A stretch of DNA of 64,000 bases, taken from Falsiroseomonas sp050563535 (GTDB lineage: Bacteria > Pseudomonadota > Alphaproteobacteria > Acetobacterales > Acetobacteraceae). This document shows positions 51,640 to 60,640 of this stretch, piece after piece (within the stretch, counting starts at the first letter, position 1; every line of letters starts with the position of its first letter). A model generated the notes under the pieces. It did no database searches. It was not told where the DNA came from and worked only from the letters and a program-made list of their open reading frames with translations. The stretch lies in assembly GCF_050563535.1 (NCBI RefSeq), contig NZ_JBNXUO010000001.1, positions 124,001-188,000 on the forward strand, read 5' to 3'. Position numbers and translations under genes: made by a program.

Positions 51640-52527
51640 CTATCGGAGAAATGACCAGTCCGCGGCCGCGAGCGTGGTCATCAGCCGCCCCAGGTCGCGC
51701 ATCAGCGGCACCATCCCCGGCGCCCGTTCAACCCGCGCCTCGTCCATGTAGAGGCTGCGCGCGATCTCGATCTGCAGCGCGTGCACGCCGTCGCGCGGGA
51801 TGCCGTAGTGGCGGGTGACGTAGCCGCCCGCATAGGGGTCGTTCCGCCGCACGCGGTAGCCCATGCCGGACAGCGTCTCCTCCACCAGGCGCGTCGCGCG
51901 GGGGGCACAGGCGGTGCCATGCGCATCGCCCAGCACGAAATCGGCCTGTGGCGTGCCGTGCGCGGGATGCGCGGGCATGGAATGGCAGTCGAGCAGGAGG
52001 CAGCAGCCGAAGCGGGCGCGCGTCTCCGCGATCAGCCCGGCCAGCGCGGCGTGGTAGGGCTGCCAGTAACGCCGCACCCGGTCCTCCGCCTCGGAGAAGG
52101 GGAGCTTGCGGCGGTAGACCGGCTCCCCGCTCGCCACCACGCGGGCGATGGTGCCGAGCCCGGCGCCGACCCGCGGGCTGGCGCTGTTCACCCAGGACGG
52201 CAGCGGCCCCTCGAACATGCCGGGGTCGAGTTCCCAGGGTTCGCGGTTGGCGTCGCAGAAGACGCGCGGGAAGGTCGCGGCCAGCAGCGGCGCGCCATGC
52301 GCAGGGGCGGCGGCGAACAACTCGTCCACGAAGCTGTCCTCGCTGCGGCGGAGCGCGACGGGGTCGAGTCGCGCCGATTGCAGGAAGGGCTGCGCGTAAT
52401 GCGCGCCGCTATGCGGCGAGGCGAAGACCAATGGCACGCTGTGCCGGTCGGGCCGGATCACCCGGAAGGGCGGCGGCGCATCCGGGAAGTCCGGTCCTGC
52501 ATTCGGCGCGGGGGAGGGAAGGTCCAT
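51640..52527 (-). CDS. N-formylglutamate amidohydrolase
   Basis: 295 residues. Family blocks PLVFASPHSGAHYAQPF, CCLLLDCHSMPAHPAHG and QIEIARSLYMDEARVE are all seen. It releases formate from N-formyl-L-glutamate, the last step of one histidine-degradation route, though members also act on related formyl amides. No hut genes are near. A TTG at 52542 could add five residues; the ATG is kept. Confidence 0.92.
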   Translation of the reverse strand: MDLPSPAPNAGPDFPDAPPPFRVIRPDRHSVPLVFASPHSGAHYAQPFLQSARLDPVALRRSEDSFVDELFAAAPAHGAPLLAATFPRVFCDANREPWELDPGMFEGPLPSWVNSASPRVGAGLGTIARVVASGEPVYRRKLPFSEAEDRVRRYWQPYHAALAGLIAETRARFGCCLLLDCHSMPAHPAHGTPQADFVLGDAHGTACAPRATRLVEETLSGMGYRVRRNDPYAGGYVTRHYGIPRDGVHALQIEIARSLYMDEARVERAPGMVPLMRDLGRLMTTLAAADWSFLR

Positions 52528-52657
52528 CAGGAGCCCGATCAAGCCACAGCGTTGCGCCGCTTGTCACCCCGCCCGTGGACGGAATGGCGCCACGGCCTGG
52601 CCAACCCCGGCCGGAGCCCTCCGTTCCCGCGCCGCCGGTCGATATGCGGGCGGGGAC

Positions 52658-52686
52658 TTGTTTCCGCCCGACTTCGGCGCTAGAGG
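52658..52686 (+). promoter_or_regulatory. Promoter of the tRNA-Val gene
   Basis: TTGTTT (52658-52663), 17 bp, TAGAGG (52681-52686), with the tRNA beginning 16 bp later. This fits a stable-RNA promoter. Confidence 0.55.
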
Positions 52687-52701
52687 GTGCGCCCGGCCGA
52701 T

Positions 52702-52776
52702 GGGCGCGTAGCTCAGCGGGAGAGCACCACCTTGACACGGTGGGGGTCACAGGTTCAATCCCTGTCGCGCCCACCA
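52702..52776 (+). tRNA. tRNA-Val, anticodon GAC
   Basis: 75 nt with an encoded CCA end. The acceptor stem GGGCGCG/CGCGCCC pairs perfectly. The D-loop GTAGCTCAGCGGGAGAGC, the anticodon loop TTGACAC closed by CCACC/GGTGG, and the T-loop GGTTCAATCCC are all standard. GAC reads GUC and GUU valine codons. No copy of its 3' end repeats nearby and no integrase is present, so it is not an obvious insertion site. Confidence 0.97.
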
Positions 52777-52937
52777 TCGGCCGCACGCGCCTCCGCAAGC
52801 GCCTGATCCAGAAGACTTTCCGGATCCCATTCCCTGTCGCTCCACATGCCGCCCGGCGGCATCCCGGCAGACCCTCTCATTTTCGTGAGCGGGCTGGACG
52901 CGCCCTCCGCCAGGGTCGAACATGCGGTGGTTCAGCC

Positions 52938-53894
52938 ATGGGATCGCCCTCCGTGCCGTCCGACGACATCGCCCTGCGCCGCGGCGGCCTCGCCGGCCTG
53001 TTCGAGGCGCCGATCGCCACCCTGCGCGACCGCATCGGTGCGCTCGGCGCGGCCCCCGGCACCCCGCTCGAAGCGCGGATCGCGGCGCTGGAGGACGCGG
53101 TGCGGCAGCTTTCCGCGGCGCCGACGCGGGTCGTCCCCCTCGGCGAGCGGCTGCTCGCGCTCACGCATGACGGGCGCAAGATCTTCCTCGACGCGGCCGA
53201 TATCGGGATCACCCCCCACATCGCGCTGACCGGCGAGTGGGAGCGGGAGACGGAAGCCGTGATCCGCCGCCTGCTCCGGCCCGGGGACGCGGTGGTCGAG
53301 GTGGGGGCCAACATGGGCTACCACACGCTGGCGATGGCCGATGCCGTGGGCCCCGCCGGCCATGTCCATGCCTTCGAGGCCAATCCCGCCATCACGCCCC
53401 TGCTGGACGCCACCATCCAGGTGAACGGCCTCGCCGGGCGGGTCACCCTGCATCCCGTGGCCGCGCTGGCGCATCGGGGCGAGGTGGAGTTCGCCATCCA
53501 CCCGTCGCATTGCGGCAGCGCGCACCTCGCGGTGCCGCAGGACCGCCCTTGCTATTCCCGCCGCGCCACCGTTCCCGCCATCCCGCTGGACGAGGCGCTG
53601 GGCGCCGGCTTCGGCCCTGCCGCGATGATCCGCATGGACGCCGAGGGGTCGGAGCCGCTGGTGCTGCGCGGCGCCGCCTGGCTGCTGGCGCGGTCCCCCG
53701 CCATGTCCATCGTGATGGAATGGGCGCCGCACATGATGCAGGCCTATGCCGACGTGGCAGGCTTCGCGGACTGGCTCGCGGCGCTCGGCTTCCGCGCCGC
53801 CCGCATCCTGCCCGACGCCTCGCTCCAGCCGCTCGACCGCGCGGGCCTGCTGGAGGCCGCACATATCGAGGCCGTCTTCCGCCGCGACGGTTGA
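52938..53894 (+). CDS. FkbM family methyltransferase
   Basis: 318 residues. The first 80 form helices with LFEAPIATLRDRIGALGAAP and an LEDAVRQLS coiled stretch. The SAM fold starts AVVEVGANMGYHTLAMADAV, with VHAFEANPAI as motif II and MIRMDAEGSEPLVLRGA in the middle. FkbM enzymes methylate sugars or small molecules, often surface polysaccharides. The start MGSPSVPSDD comes 161 bp after the tRNA; the longer upstream frame crosses the tRNA and cannot be coding. Confidence 0.9.
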   Translation: MGSPSVPSDDIALRRGGLAGLFEAPIATLRDRIGALGAAPGTPLEARIAALEDAVRQLSAAPTRVVPLGERLLALTHDGRKIFLDAADIGITPHIALTGEWERETEAVIRRLLRPGDAVVEVGANMGYHTLAMADAVGPAGHVHAFEANPAITPLLDATIQVNGLAGRVTLHPVAALAHRGEVEFAIHPSHCGSAHLAVPQDRPCYSRRATVPAIPLDEALGAGFGPAAMIRMDAEGSEPLVLRGAAWLLARSPAMSIVMEWAPHMMQAYADVAGFADWLAALGFRAARILPDASLQPLDRAGLLEAAHIEAVFRRDG

Positions 53895-53960
53895 CCGGGC
53901 CGCGCCGGTCCCGCAAAGGTCCGCCCAAGCCCAAGACACCGGGAAGACGGGAGGTCCCCC

Positions 53961-54968
53961 ATGCACCGCCGCCACCTGCTCGCCGCCTCCGCGCTGCTGG
54001 CCGCGCCCGCGATCCCGCGGGCCGCAGGCGCCCAGGCCGCGGTGACGATGCGCCTTTCGCACCAGTTCCCGCCCTCGCACCACAACGCCCGCGTCATGCA
54101 GTCCTTCGCCGAGGACGTGGCCGCGCGCAGCGGCGGGCAGGTGCAGGTCCAGGTCTTCCCCGCCGAACAACTCGCCCGCGCGGCCGAGAATTTCCCCGGC
54201 GTGGCGCGCGGCGCCTTCGAGGCCGCGGCCGCGGTGAACTTCCAGTGGGGCACCACCCTGCCCGAGATGAACGCGGTGACCATCCCCTACCTGTTCACCG
54301 ACATCGCCCGCATCCGCCGCTTCCCCGGCAGCGACGCCGCGCACTTCCTCGAAGGCCTGCTCGAACGCCGCGCGGTGCGCAACCTGATGTGGCTCTACAC
54401 CACGCGGCAGAGCATCTTCACCTCGAACCGCCGCCCGATCGTCAACCTCGAGGATTTCCGCGGCCTCAAGATCCGCGGGCTGAACGCGCTGACCGACCAT
54501 GCGCTGACCGCGGTCGGCGCCGCGCCCTCCTCGATGCCCGGGCCGGAAGTGCCGCAGGCGCTGCAGTCGGGCGTGCTCGATGCCGGGCTGACGGACCTGT
54601 CGGCCGCGGTGTCCCGCCGCTTCTACGAGATCCAGCGCTTCGGCACCGTCGCGCCTTATTTCAGCGTCATCAGCCATGTCTACGTGAACCCCCGCTGGTG
54701 GGGCGGCCTGTCGGCCGCGCATCGCGGCTTCATCGAGGCCGCGGCCCGCAAGGCGGAGCAGGACCAGATGACGGTGACGGAGGAGACGGCCGCCGCGGCG
54801 GTGGGCGAGCTGCGCGCGCGCGGCATGACCATCCACGAGCAGACCGAGGCCGAGACCGCCACCTGGCGCGCCGCGATGCAGCCGCCGGTGGTGGAGGCTT
54901 TCCTGCGCATGGCGCCCGATGGCGGCAGCCGCGTGATGGAACTGCTGCGCGGCATCCCGGCGGCCTGA
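53961..54968 (+). CDS. dctP: TRAP transporter periplasmic binding protein
   Basis: 335 residues. Signal peptide MHRRHLLAASALLAAPAIPR ending at GAQA. The mature protein starts TMRLSHQFPPSHHNARVMQS, and the conserved RGLKIRGLNALTDHALTAVG holds the arginine that binds the carboxylate of the ligand. It captures C4-dicarboxylates or other organic acids in the periplasm. A GGGAGGTCC site precedes the ATG. First of dctP-dctQ-dctM. Confidence 0.95.
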   Translation: MHRRHLLAASALLAAPAIPRAAGAQAAVTMRLSHQFPPSHHNARVMQSFAEDVAARSGGQVQVQVFPAEQLARAAENFPGVARGAFEAAAAVNFQWGTTLPEMNAVTIPYLFTDIARIRRFPGSDAAHFLEGLLERRAVRNLMWLYTTRQSIFTSNRRPIVNLEDFRGLKIRGLNALTDHALTAVGAAPSSMPGPEVPQALQSGVLDAGLTDLSAAVSRRFYEIQRFGTVAPYFSVISHVYVNPRWWGGLSAAHRGFIEAAARKAEQDQMTVTEETAAAAVGELRARGMTIHEQTEAETATWRAAMQPPVVEAFLRMAPDGGSRVMELLRGIPAA

Positions 54969-55015
54969 GGCGGCGCCGGCCGATGCCCACCCGCCCCGCG
55001 CGGTGCCGCTGAGCG

Positions 55016-55558
55016 ATGCGGGGCCTCGAACGCGCCATCGCCCTGCTGTCGCGCGTGGCGGTCGCGCTCGGCTCGGTCGCGACCGTGACCTGCCTGTTCC
55101 TGGTCGGCTACGCGGTGGCCATGCGCTACGTCCTGAACCAGCCGCAGCCCTGGGTGGACAAGGTGGCGGGCTGGCTGGTCGTCGCGCTGGTGATGCTGGC
55201 CGCGCCCGAGGCGCAGCGCCGGTTCGAACATATCGGCGTCGACATCGCGGTGGGCCGGCTCGGCCCGCGGATGGCGCGGGCGGCGCAGCTTCTCGGCGCG
55301 CTGTCCGTCGCCGCCGTCTCCGCCGTGCTGGTCCAGGCGGGGTGGGAGGCGATCGAGTTCAGCCTGATGGTCGGCATGATGACCGACATCCCCGGCGTGC
55401 CGGAATGGTGGATCCAGGCGCTGCTGCCGCTCGGCGCGGGGCTGATGTTTCTCGTCGCGCTCTGCCAGGCGCTGCTGCTCGCCCTCGGCCGAGATCCGGC
55501 CTTCCTCCCCTCGGCGGAGGAGGAGATGCCGCGCGACCCGCTGGCGCGGGCGGAGTGA
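55016..55558 (+). CDS. dctQ: TRAP transporter small permease
   Basis: 180 residues with four hydrophobic helices, typical of DctQ. The block VLNQPQPWVDKVAGWLVVAL matches the family (usually xxxPxxWxxE). It joins the binding protein to the large permease in the inner membrane. Follows dctP by 47 bp and precedes dctM by 7 bp. Confidence 0.94.
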   Translation: MRGLERAIALLSRVAVALGSVATVTCLFLVGYAVAMRYVLNQPQPWVDKVAGWLVVALVMLAAPEAQRRFEHIGVDIAVGRLGPRMARAAQLLGALSVAAVSAVLVQAGWEAIEFSLMVGMMTDIPGVPEWWIQALLPLGAGLMFLVALCQALLLALGRDPAFLPSAEEEMPRDPLARAE

Positions 55559-55565
55559 GCGCGCC

Positions 55566-56846
55566 TTGACCTTCCTCCTGCTCCTCGCGGCGCTGATCGC
55601 GCTGCTCTACCTCGGCATCCCGATGTTCGCGGCGCTGTTCCTGCTGCCGCTCGGCGTGCTGCTGCACGTCGAGGGGGGCGTGCCGGCGCTGGGCGAGATG
55701 GTGATCGGCAAGCTCGACGGCTACCTGCTGATCGCCATCCCGCTGTTCATGCTGATGGCGCACATCATGGTGCGCGGCCGCGTGGTGGACGATCTCTACA
55801 ACGCCGCCTTCGCCCTGCTGCGGCGGGTCCGCGGCGGGGTCGGCATCGCGACCGTCGCGGCCTGCACGGTCTTCGCCGCCATCAGCGGCAGCTCGGTCGC
55901 CACCGCGCTGACCATCGGCAAGATCGCCATCCCGCAGATGCTGCGATACGGGATGAGCAGGAAGGGCGCCTTCGGCGTGGTGGCGGGTGGCGGCACGCTC
56001 GGCATCCTCATCCCGCCCTCGGCGCCGATGGTGCTCTACGCCTATGTCACCGAGACGTCGGTCGCCGCGCTGTTCCTCGCGGGCCTCGTGCCGGGGCTGC
56101 TGATGGCGCTGATGTTCGCCGGCTACTGCTTCGTCACCGAAGGCAAGGCGCGCGTTCCGGCCGACGAGCCGCCGCCCGAGGCCGCGCATCACGCGCTGGC
56201 ACGCGCTGGCTGGTCGCTCAGCCTGCCGATCTTCGTGCTGGGGGGCATCTATCTGGGCGTCTTCACCGCGACGGAGGCGGCGGGCACGGGCACGATCTAC
56301 GCGCTGGTCATCGCCGCGCTGATCTACCGCACCCTCACCTGGCGCGACATGCTGGACGGCGTGCAGGAGGCGACCCGCACCTCGGCGATGCTGCTGATGA
56401 TCATCGCGGGCGCGGCGATCTACGGCTACATGCTGACGAAGCTGCGGATCCCGCAGGAGCTGACGCAGCTGGTGGCCGATCTCGGCCTGGGGCGCACCGG
56501 CTTCCTGGTCGCGATGATGGTGCTGCTGTTCGTGCTGGGGCTGGTGCTGGAGAGCTTCTCCATCATCCTGCTGACCATGCCGGCCATCCTGCCGCTGCTC
56601 GGCCAGCTCGGCATCGACAAGGTGTGGTACGGCATCCTGCTGACGCTGAGCCTGGAGATGGCGCTGATCAGCCCCCCCGTCGCGCTGAACCTGGTGGTCA
56701 TCAAGGCCATCACCGGCGCGCCGCTGGCCGAGGTGAACCGCAGCATCGTCCCCTACATGCTGATGCTGGCCTTCGGCACCGCGCTGCTGATCGCCTTCCC
56801 CGACATCGCGCTGTGGCTGCCGCGCCAGGCGGGCTACGGCGGATAG
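55566..56846 (+). CDS. dctM: TRAP transporter large permease
   Basis: 426 residues, about twelve hydrophobic helices. The family signature IAACTVFAAISGSSVATAL-like segment (VAACTVFAAISGSSVA) and GGGTLGILIPPSAPMVLYAY are present. It moves the organic acid with Na+ or H+. The start is TTG at 55566; no ATG lies before the second half of the first helix. It overlaps the convergent M23 peptidase gene by 13 bp. Confidence 0.95.
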   Translation: MTFLLLLAALIALLYLGIPMFAALFLLPLGVLLHVEGGVPALGEMVIGKLDGYLLIAIPLFMLMAHIMVRGRVVDDLYNAAFALLRRVRGGVGIATVAACTVFAAISGSSVATALTIGKIAIPQMLRYGMSRKGAFGVVAGGGTLGILIPPSAPMVLYAYVTETSVAALFLAGLVPGLLMALMFAGYCFVTEGKARVPADEPPPEAAHHALARAGWSLSLPIFVLGGIYLGVFTATEAAGTGTIYALVIAALIYRTLTWRDMLDGVQEATRTSAMLLMIIAGAAIYGYMLTKLRIPQELTQLVADLGLGRTGFLVAMMVLLFVLGLVLESFSIILLTMPAILPLLGQLGIDKVWYGILLTLSLEMALISPPVALNLVVIKAITGAPLAEVNRSIVPYMLMLAFGTALLIAFPDIALWLPRQAGYGG

Positions 56847-57379
56847 GCGGCCGCGCGGCCATTGCCGCCGTCGCCCTGCGCCGCGCAGGGCGGCAGCCCG
56901 AACAGCGGCGCCGGGTCCAGGCGGCGGCCGTCCCGCAGCACCTCGAGGTGCAGGTGCGTCCCGTAGGTGATGCCGGTGCGGCCGATCCGCCCGAGCCTGT
57001 CGCCCTGCGCAACGCGCCGCCGCCCTGTGGCCAGCACCGGCGCCACGGTGCCGAGATGGGCGTAGCGCGTCACCAGCCCGCCCGCATGGCGCAGCTCCAC
57101 CTCCAGCCCCGCGCCGGCGCGTGTGCGGCGGATCGCCACCACCTCGCCAGCGGCCGCGGCATGCACCCAGGCGCCGGCCGGCGCCGGCAGGTCGATGCCG
57201 TGATGCACCTCGCTGCCCTTTGGGCCCGGGGCCGGCCGCGGCCCGAAGCCCGAGGAGACGCAGCCGGCCGCCACCGGCAGGCGCAGCGTCCCGGGCGCGA
57301 TCTCGGCCGCCGCCATCCGCGGGGCCGCCAGGGCCAGCAGCAGGGCCAGCAGGCCGGGGAGAGAGGGGCGCGCGCGCAT
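56834..57379 (-). CDS. M23 family metallopeptidase, exported
   Basis: 181 residues. Signal peptide LPGLLALLLALAAPRMAAA. Zinc ligands: His60 and Asp63 in VHHGIDLPAP, His142 and His144 in GTHLHLEV. The VTRYAHLGTV loop is also typical of LytM-type endopeptidases, which cut cross-bridges in peptidoglycan. Its 3' end overlaps dctM on the other strand. There is no coiled coil, so it is a stand-alone enzyme domain. Confidence 0.93.
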   Translation of the reverse strand: MRARPSLPGLLALLLALAAPRMAAAEIAPGTLRLPVAAGCVSSGFGPRPAPGPKGSEVHHGIDLPAPAGAWVHAAAAGEVVAIRRTRAGAGLEVELRHAGGLVTRYAHLGTVAPVLATGRRRVAQGDRLGRIGRTGITYGTHLHLEVLRDGRRLDPAPLFGLPPCAAQGDGGNGRAAAYPP

Positions 57380-57458
57380 CGCGGCCAGTCTAGAGCGGAG
57401 TGGCCCCGGCCGTGTCCAGGGCCGGGTCAGCGGCCCGCATGCGGCCCTGGTCGAACGT

Positions 57459-59069
57459 TCAGCCCCATTGCTCCTTCGGCTCGGCGCGGCGCGGCAGCGG
57501 CTTCGGGGCGAGTTTCGGCAGCGGGCCGGGCTTCCCGAACAGCCAGCCCTGGCCGTAATGCACGCCGAGGCTCCGCATCACCCCCGCCGCCTCCTCCGTC
57601 TCGATCCGCTCGGCCACCACCTTCGCATCCACCGCCAGCGACAGGTCCACCATGGCGGCGACGAAGCTGCGGTCGCGCTCGCTCCTCACCGCCGCGACGA
57701 CGAAGGCGCCGTCCACCTTCACGTAGTCCGTCGGCAGGACCTTCAGGTAGCGGAAGGCGGCGGCGCCGGCGCCGAAATCGTCGATGCAGACCGGCACGCC
57801 GCGCGCGCGCAGCTGCGCCAGGGTCTCCACCGCCTCCCCTTCGTCCTCGATCTCCGCGCTTTCGGTGAGTTCCACCATCACGCGCGACGCTGCGCCGCGG
57901 TCGCGGTCGATCATCGCCAGCAGGCGGCGGCGGAATTCCGGGGAATGGGCCGACAGGCCGGAGATGTTGAAGGCGATCCGCTCCCCCGGCGGCGCTGCCA
58001 GGGTGCCGGCGATGGCAAGCGTCGCGACCGCGAGGTCGAGTTCCTCCGTCAGGCCGATCGTCTCCGCCAGCGCCACGAAGTCCTGCGGCCCCTCGCGCGA
58101 GCCGAGGAAGCGTTCGTCGAGCCGCAGCAGGGCTTCCCGGTGGTGGACCTCGCGCGTCGCGAGGTCGACGATCGGCTGGTAGTCCAGGCGGAAGCGCCGT
58201 TCGGCCACGGCGCGGCGCAGCAGGGCGGCGCGGTCCGTCACCTGCGCGACGACGCCGCGGAGCCCGTCCCCGAAGCCGGCTTCCCGCAGCCCCTCCGCCC
58301 CGTGGCGGGCGAAGGCGGACAGGCCGTGGCGCAGCGCGCGGGCGGCCTGGGCGGGGGTGAGCCCGGTGCCGTCCACCGCCACCTCGCTGGTCTGGACCCG
58401 GGCGGGCTGGCCTTCCTGTTCCAGCACCGCCTCCAGCCGCCGCGCCAGTTCGCCGAGGTCGGGCAGCGCGCCGCCCGGCCCGGTCATCAGCCCGTAGCGG
58501 CCCGGCGCCATCTGCGCCGCCATGGTGCCGCCCGGCACGGTGCGGGAGATCTCGCCGTCGATGCGGCGGGCCACCGCCTCGTCCGCGGCGGCCGGCAGTT
58601 CGAGAAGGCCGATGGTGGTCGGGCCGTCGCCCGCGGCATGGAGCCGGGCCGCGGCCTCGCGGATCAGGGCCGCGCCGTCGGCCAGGCGGATCTCCGGCGG
58701 GGCGGGGATGGGAGAGAGGGCGAGGCAGATGCGCGCGGCATCGCCCGGCTGGGGCAGGTGCAGGCCGGACACCGCGAAGGGGGTGCGGGCGGCATCGGCC
58801 AGGCGGAAGGAGGTCGGCGGCAGGCGCCCGCGATGCGGCAGCAGCGCCAGGGCGGCGGCGAAGGCGGCCCGGTCCTCGGGCGCGAGGATCTGCGAGGGGT
58901 CGGCGCCCACCATCTCCTCCGGCGCGCGGCCGAGCCGGGCGCGGAAGGCGCCGGCGGCGAAGCTCACGCGTCCTGCCTGGTCCAGCTCGACCAGCAGGTC
59001 GGCGGCAGCGAAGGCGAAGGCGACGAAACGCTCTCGCTCGCCGATCTGGCGGGGGACGGGGTGCGACAT
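57459..59069 (-). CDS. Cyclic-di-GMP phosphodiesterase, PAS-(degenerate GGDEF)-EAL
   Basis: 536 residues, no membrane segment. A PAS domain (about 12-125, FAAADLLVELDQAGRVSFA) leads to a divergent GGDEF-like part (about 130-265) without the GGDEF motif, and then a full EAL domain (from about 285). Catalytic residues: EALLR (312-316), NIS (368-370), ELTES (400-404), DDFG (430-433), KVDG, AERIE and YGQGWLFGKP. It should hydrolyse cyclic-di-GMP. The PAS domain may sense redox or light. It stands alone. Confidence 0.94.
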   Translation of the reverse strand: MSHPVPRQIGERERFVAFAFAAADLLVELDQAGRVSFAAGAFRARLGRAPEEMVGADPSQILAPEDRAAFAAALALLPHRGRLPPTSFRLADAARTPFAVSGLHLPQPGDAARICLALSPIPAPPEIRLADGAALIREAAARLHAAGDGPTTIGLLELPAAADEAVARRIDGEISRTVPGGTMAAQMAPGRYGLMTGPGGALPDLGELARRLEAVLEQEGQPARVQTSEVAVDGTGLTPAQAARALRHGLSAFARHGAEGLREAGFGDGLRGVVAQVTDRAALLRRAVAERRFRLDYQPIVDLATREVHHREALLRLDERFLGSREGPQDFVALAETIGLTEELDLAVATLAIAGTLAAPPGERIAFNISGLSAHSPEFRRRLLAMIDRDRGAASRVMVELTESAEIEDEGEAVETLAQLRARGVPVCIDDFGAGAAAFRYLKVLPTDYVKVDGAFVVAAVRSERDRSFVAAMVDLSLAVDAKVVAERIETEEAAGVMRSLGVHYGQGWLFGKPGPLPKLAPKPLPRRAEPKEQWG

Positions 59070-59137
59070 GCCCGCACGCTACGCGGGAATGCTTGCCGGA
59101 GTGTGTCGGCCCGCCCCGCGGGGAGGCTGCTCCGGCA

Positions 59138-59163
59138 CGGGCGCGCCGCCGGCGGCGCGCCCG
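59138..59163. terminator. 26-bp perfect palindrome after ahpD
   Basis: CGGGCGCGCCGCC followed by its exact reverse complement makes a 26-bp perfect palindrome, 10 bp beyond the ahpD stop and before the EAL gene start. It probably ends the ahpC-ahpD transcript. Confidence 0.6.
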
Positions 59164-59173
59164 AGGGGGACGG

Positions 59174-59725
59174 TCAGGCCGCCGCGGCCGTCACGCCGGA
59201 GGCCAGCGCCTCCTCGGCGTCGAGGACGCAGGCCACCGCATGCACCACGGCGGCGATGCGGACCGCGGCCTGCACCTGTTCCTTGCCGAGCCCGCCATGG
59301 AGCACGACCTTCTCGTGGCTCTCCATGCACATCCCGCAGCCGTTGATGGCGGAGACGGCCAGCGACCACAGCTCGAAATCGGCCTTCTCGACGCCGGGGC
59401 GGGCCATGACGTTCATGCGCAGCTTGGCGGGCATGGAGGGGTAGTCGCCGCCGACCAGGTGGGTGAAGCGGTAGTAGACGTTGTTCATGCCCATGATCGC
59501 GGCCGCGGCCTTGGCGGCAGCCAGGGCCTCGGCGCCCAGCTGCGGGCCGAACTCGGCGACGACCGCGCGGGTGAGGGCCGCGTTGCGGCTGGCGATGGCG
59601 GAGGCGACGAAGGTGCCGGCGCGCTGCTGCTGCGTCAGCGCCGGCTCGGTCGCCAGGCTGCCGAGGTTCAGCTTCAGGTCCTTGGCATGGTCGGGGAGGG
59701 TGGCGCGGAGCGATTCGAGCGACAT
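59174..59725 (-). CDS. ahpD: Alkyl hydroperoxide reductase AhpD
   Basis: 183 residues. The active-site group is complete, with numbering that I recall as identical to mycobacterial AhpD: Glu118, Cys130, Cys133 and His137 in FELWSLAVSAINGCGMCMES. It is a thiol peroxidase-like partner that reduces AhpC in an NADH-linked chain through lipoamide. It follows ahpC in the same operon, with two hairpins in the 111-bp gap, so its level may be lower than that of AhpC. Confidence 0.96.
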   Translation of the reverse strand: MSLESLRATLPDHAKDLKLNLGSLATEPALTQQQRAGTFVASAIASRNAALTRAVVAEFGPQLGAEALAAAKAAAAIMGMNNVYYRFTHLVGGDYPSMPAKLRMNVMARPGVEKADFELWSLAVSAINGCGMCMESHEKVVLHGGLGKEQVQAAVRIAAVVHAVACVLDAEEALASGVTAAAA

Positions 59726-59755
59726 CGGGGGGACCTCAATGCGGGTGCCGCCGCA

Positions 59756-59828
59756 CCCCTCCGCGCCGGCGGCGCGGAGGGGGCGGGGGCCGTTGGAAGC
59801 GGGTCGCCGCCCCGGGCGCGGGGCGGCG
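59756..59828 (-). promoter_or_regulatory. Twin hairpins between ahpC and ahpD
   Basis: 59805-59828 (CGCCGCCCCG-GGCG-CGGGGCGGCG, 10-bp stem) and 59756-59782 (CCCCTCCGCGC-CGGCG-GCGCGGAGGGG, 11-bp stem) follow the ahpC stop. They may end part of the transcripts or protect the ahpC RNA. Confidence 0.5.
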
Positions 59829-59836
59829 GGGCGGGA

Positions 59837-60412
59837 TCAGGCCGCCTTGTTGAACAGGTCCTGCGGCTTCAGCACGTCCTTGCCCTTCTCCCAGTTGCAG
59901 GGGCAGAGCTCGTCCGTCTGGAGCGCGTCGAGCACGCGCAGCACTTCCTGCGGGTTGCGCCCGACATTGAGGCCGTTCACAGCCGCCCACTGGATCGTGC
60001 CGTCCGGGTCCACGATGAAGGTCGCGCGCAGCGGCACGCCCTCGTTCCGGTCGAGGATTCCGAGCGCGGTCGACAGCTCGCGCTTCACGTCGGCCAGCAT
60101 CGGGATCTCGAGGTTGCGGATGTCCTCGTTGTAGACGCGCCAGTTCAGGTGCACGAACTCGCTGTCGGTCGAGACGCCGTAGACCACGGTGTCGCGGTCC
60201 GCGAATTCGCCGGCCAGCTTGGCGAAGGCCGCGATCTCGGTCGGGCAGATGAAGGTGAAGTCCTTCGGCCAGAAGAACACGACCTTCCACTTGCCCGCAT
60301 CCGTCGTCTCGGTGATCTCGGTGAAGGACTTGCCGGGGCCGCCAAGGCCCTCGGGGCCAGCCTTCACGGCGGTGAGCTTGAAGGCCGGGAAGGTGTCACC
60401 GACGGTGAGCAT
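59837..60412 (-). CDS. ahpC: Peroxiredoxin AhpC
   Basis: 191 residues of the 2-Cys peroxiredoxins. The peroxidatic Cys56 is in FTFICPTEI and resolving cysteines 170 and 172 in ELCPCNWEKG. The CxC end resembles mycobacterial AhpC, which is reduced by AhpD, in agreement with the gene next to it. It removes hydrogen and organic peroxides. Promoter candidate at 60493-60522 with a possible OxyR site; oxyR is divergent. Confidence 0.97.
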   Translation of the reverse strand: MLTVGDTFPAFKLTAVKAGPEGLGGPGKSFTEITETTDAGKWKVVFFWPKDFTFICPTEIAAFAKLAGEFADRDTVVYGVSTDSEFVHLNWRVYNEDIRNLEIPMLADVKRELSTALGILDRNEGVPLRATFIVDPDGTIQWAAVNGLNVGRNPQEVLRVLDALQTDELCPCNWEKGKDVLKPQDLFNKAA

Positions 60413-60492
60413 GAGGTCGTCTCCTGATGCAGGGCGGGGATGCAGGGCCGCGAAGCCGGGGCAGAGCACGGGGCAGGGCCTTGCTGCGGTGC

Positions 60493-60527
60493 AATATGAG
60501 CGGCGACGGCGTCCGTATCCAATGAAT
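60493..60527 (-). promoter_or_regulatory. ahpC promoter with possible OxyR site
   Basis: Minus-strand TTGGAT (60517-60522), 18 bp, CATATT (60493-60498). The -35 lies in ATTCATTGGAT (60517-60527), a palindrome with one mismatch, a fair LysR-type half-site pair for OxyR. The promoter is about 80 bp from the ahpC start. Confidence 0.5.
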
Positions 60528-60640
60528 AGTTTTCGTCGCCTTCATCGAAGAAATCGAAGGTGCTTCCCCGGCGCGCCCCGTCGCGCGGACCCAGGCCCGG
60601 TGCTAACGCTGCGCCACGCCGGTCCTGATCGAAGACGTCG

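Noticed and set aside
52702..52776. tRNA-Val as an integration site for a mobile element
   Set aside because: No integrase, no repeat of the tRNA 3' end and no change of base composition downstream.
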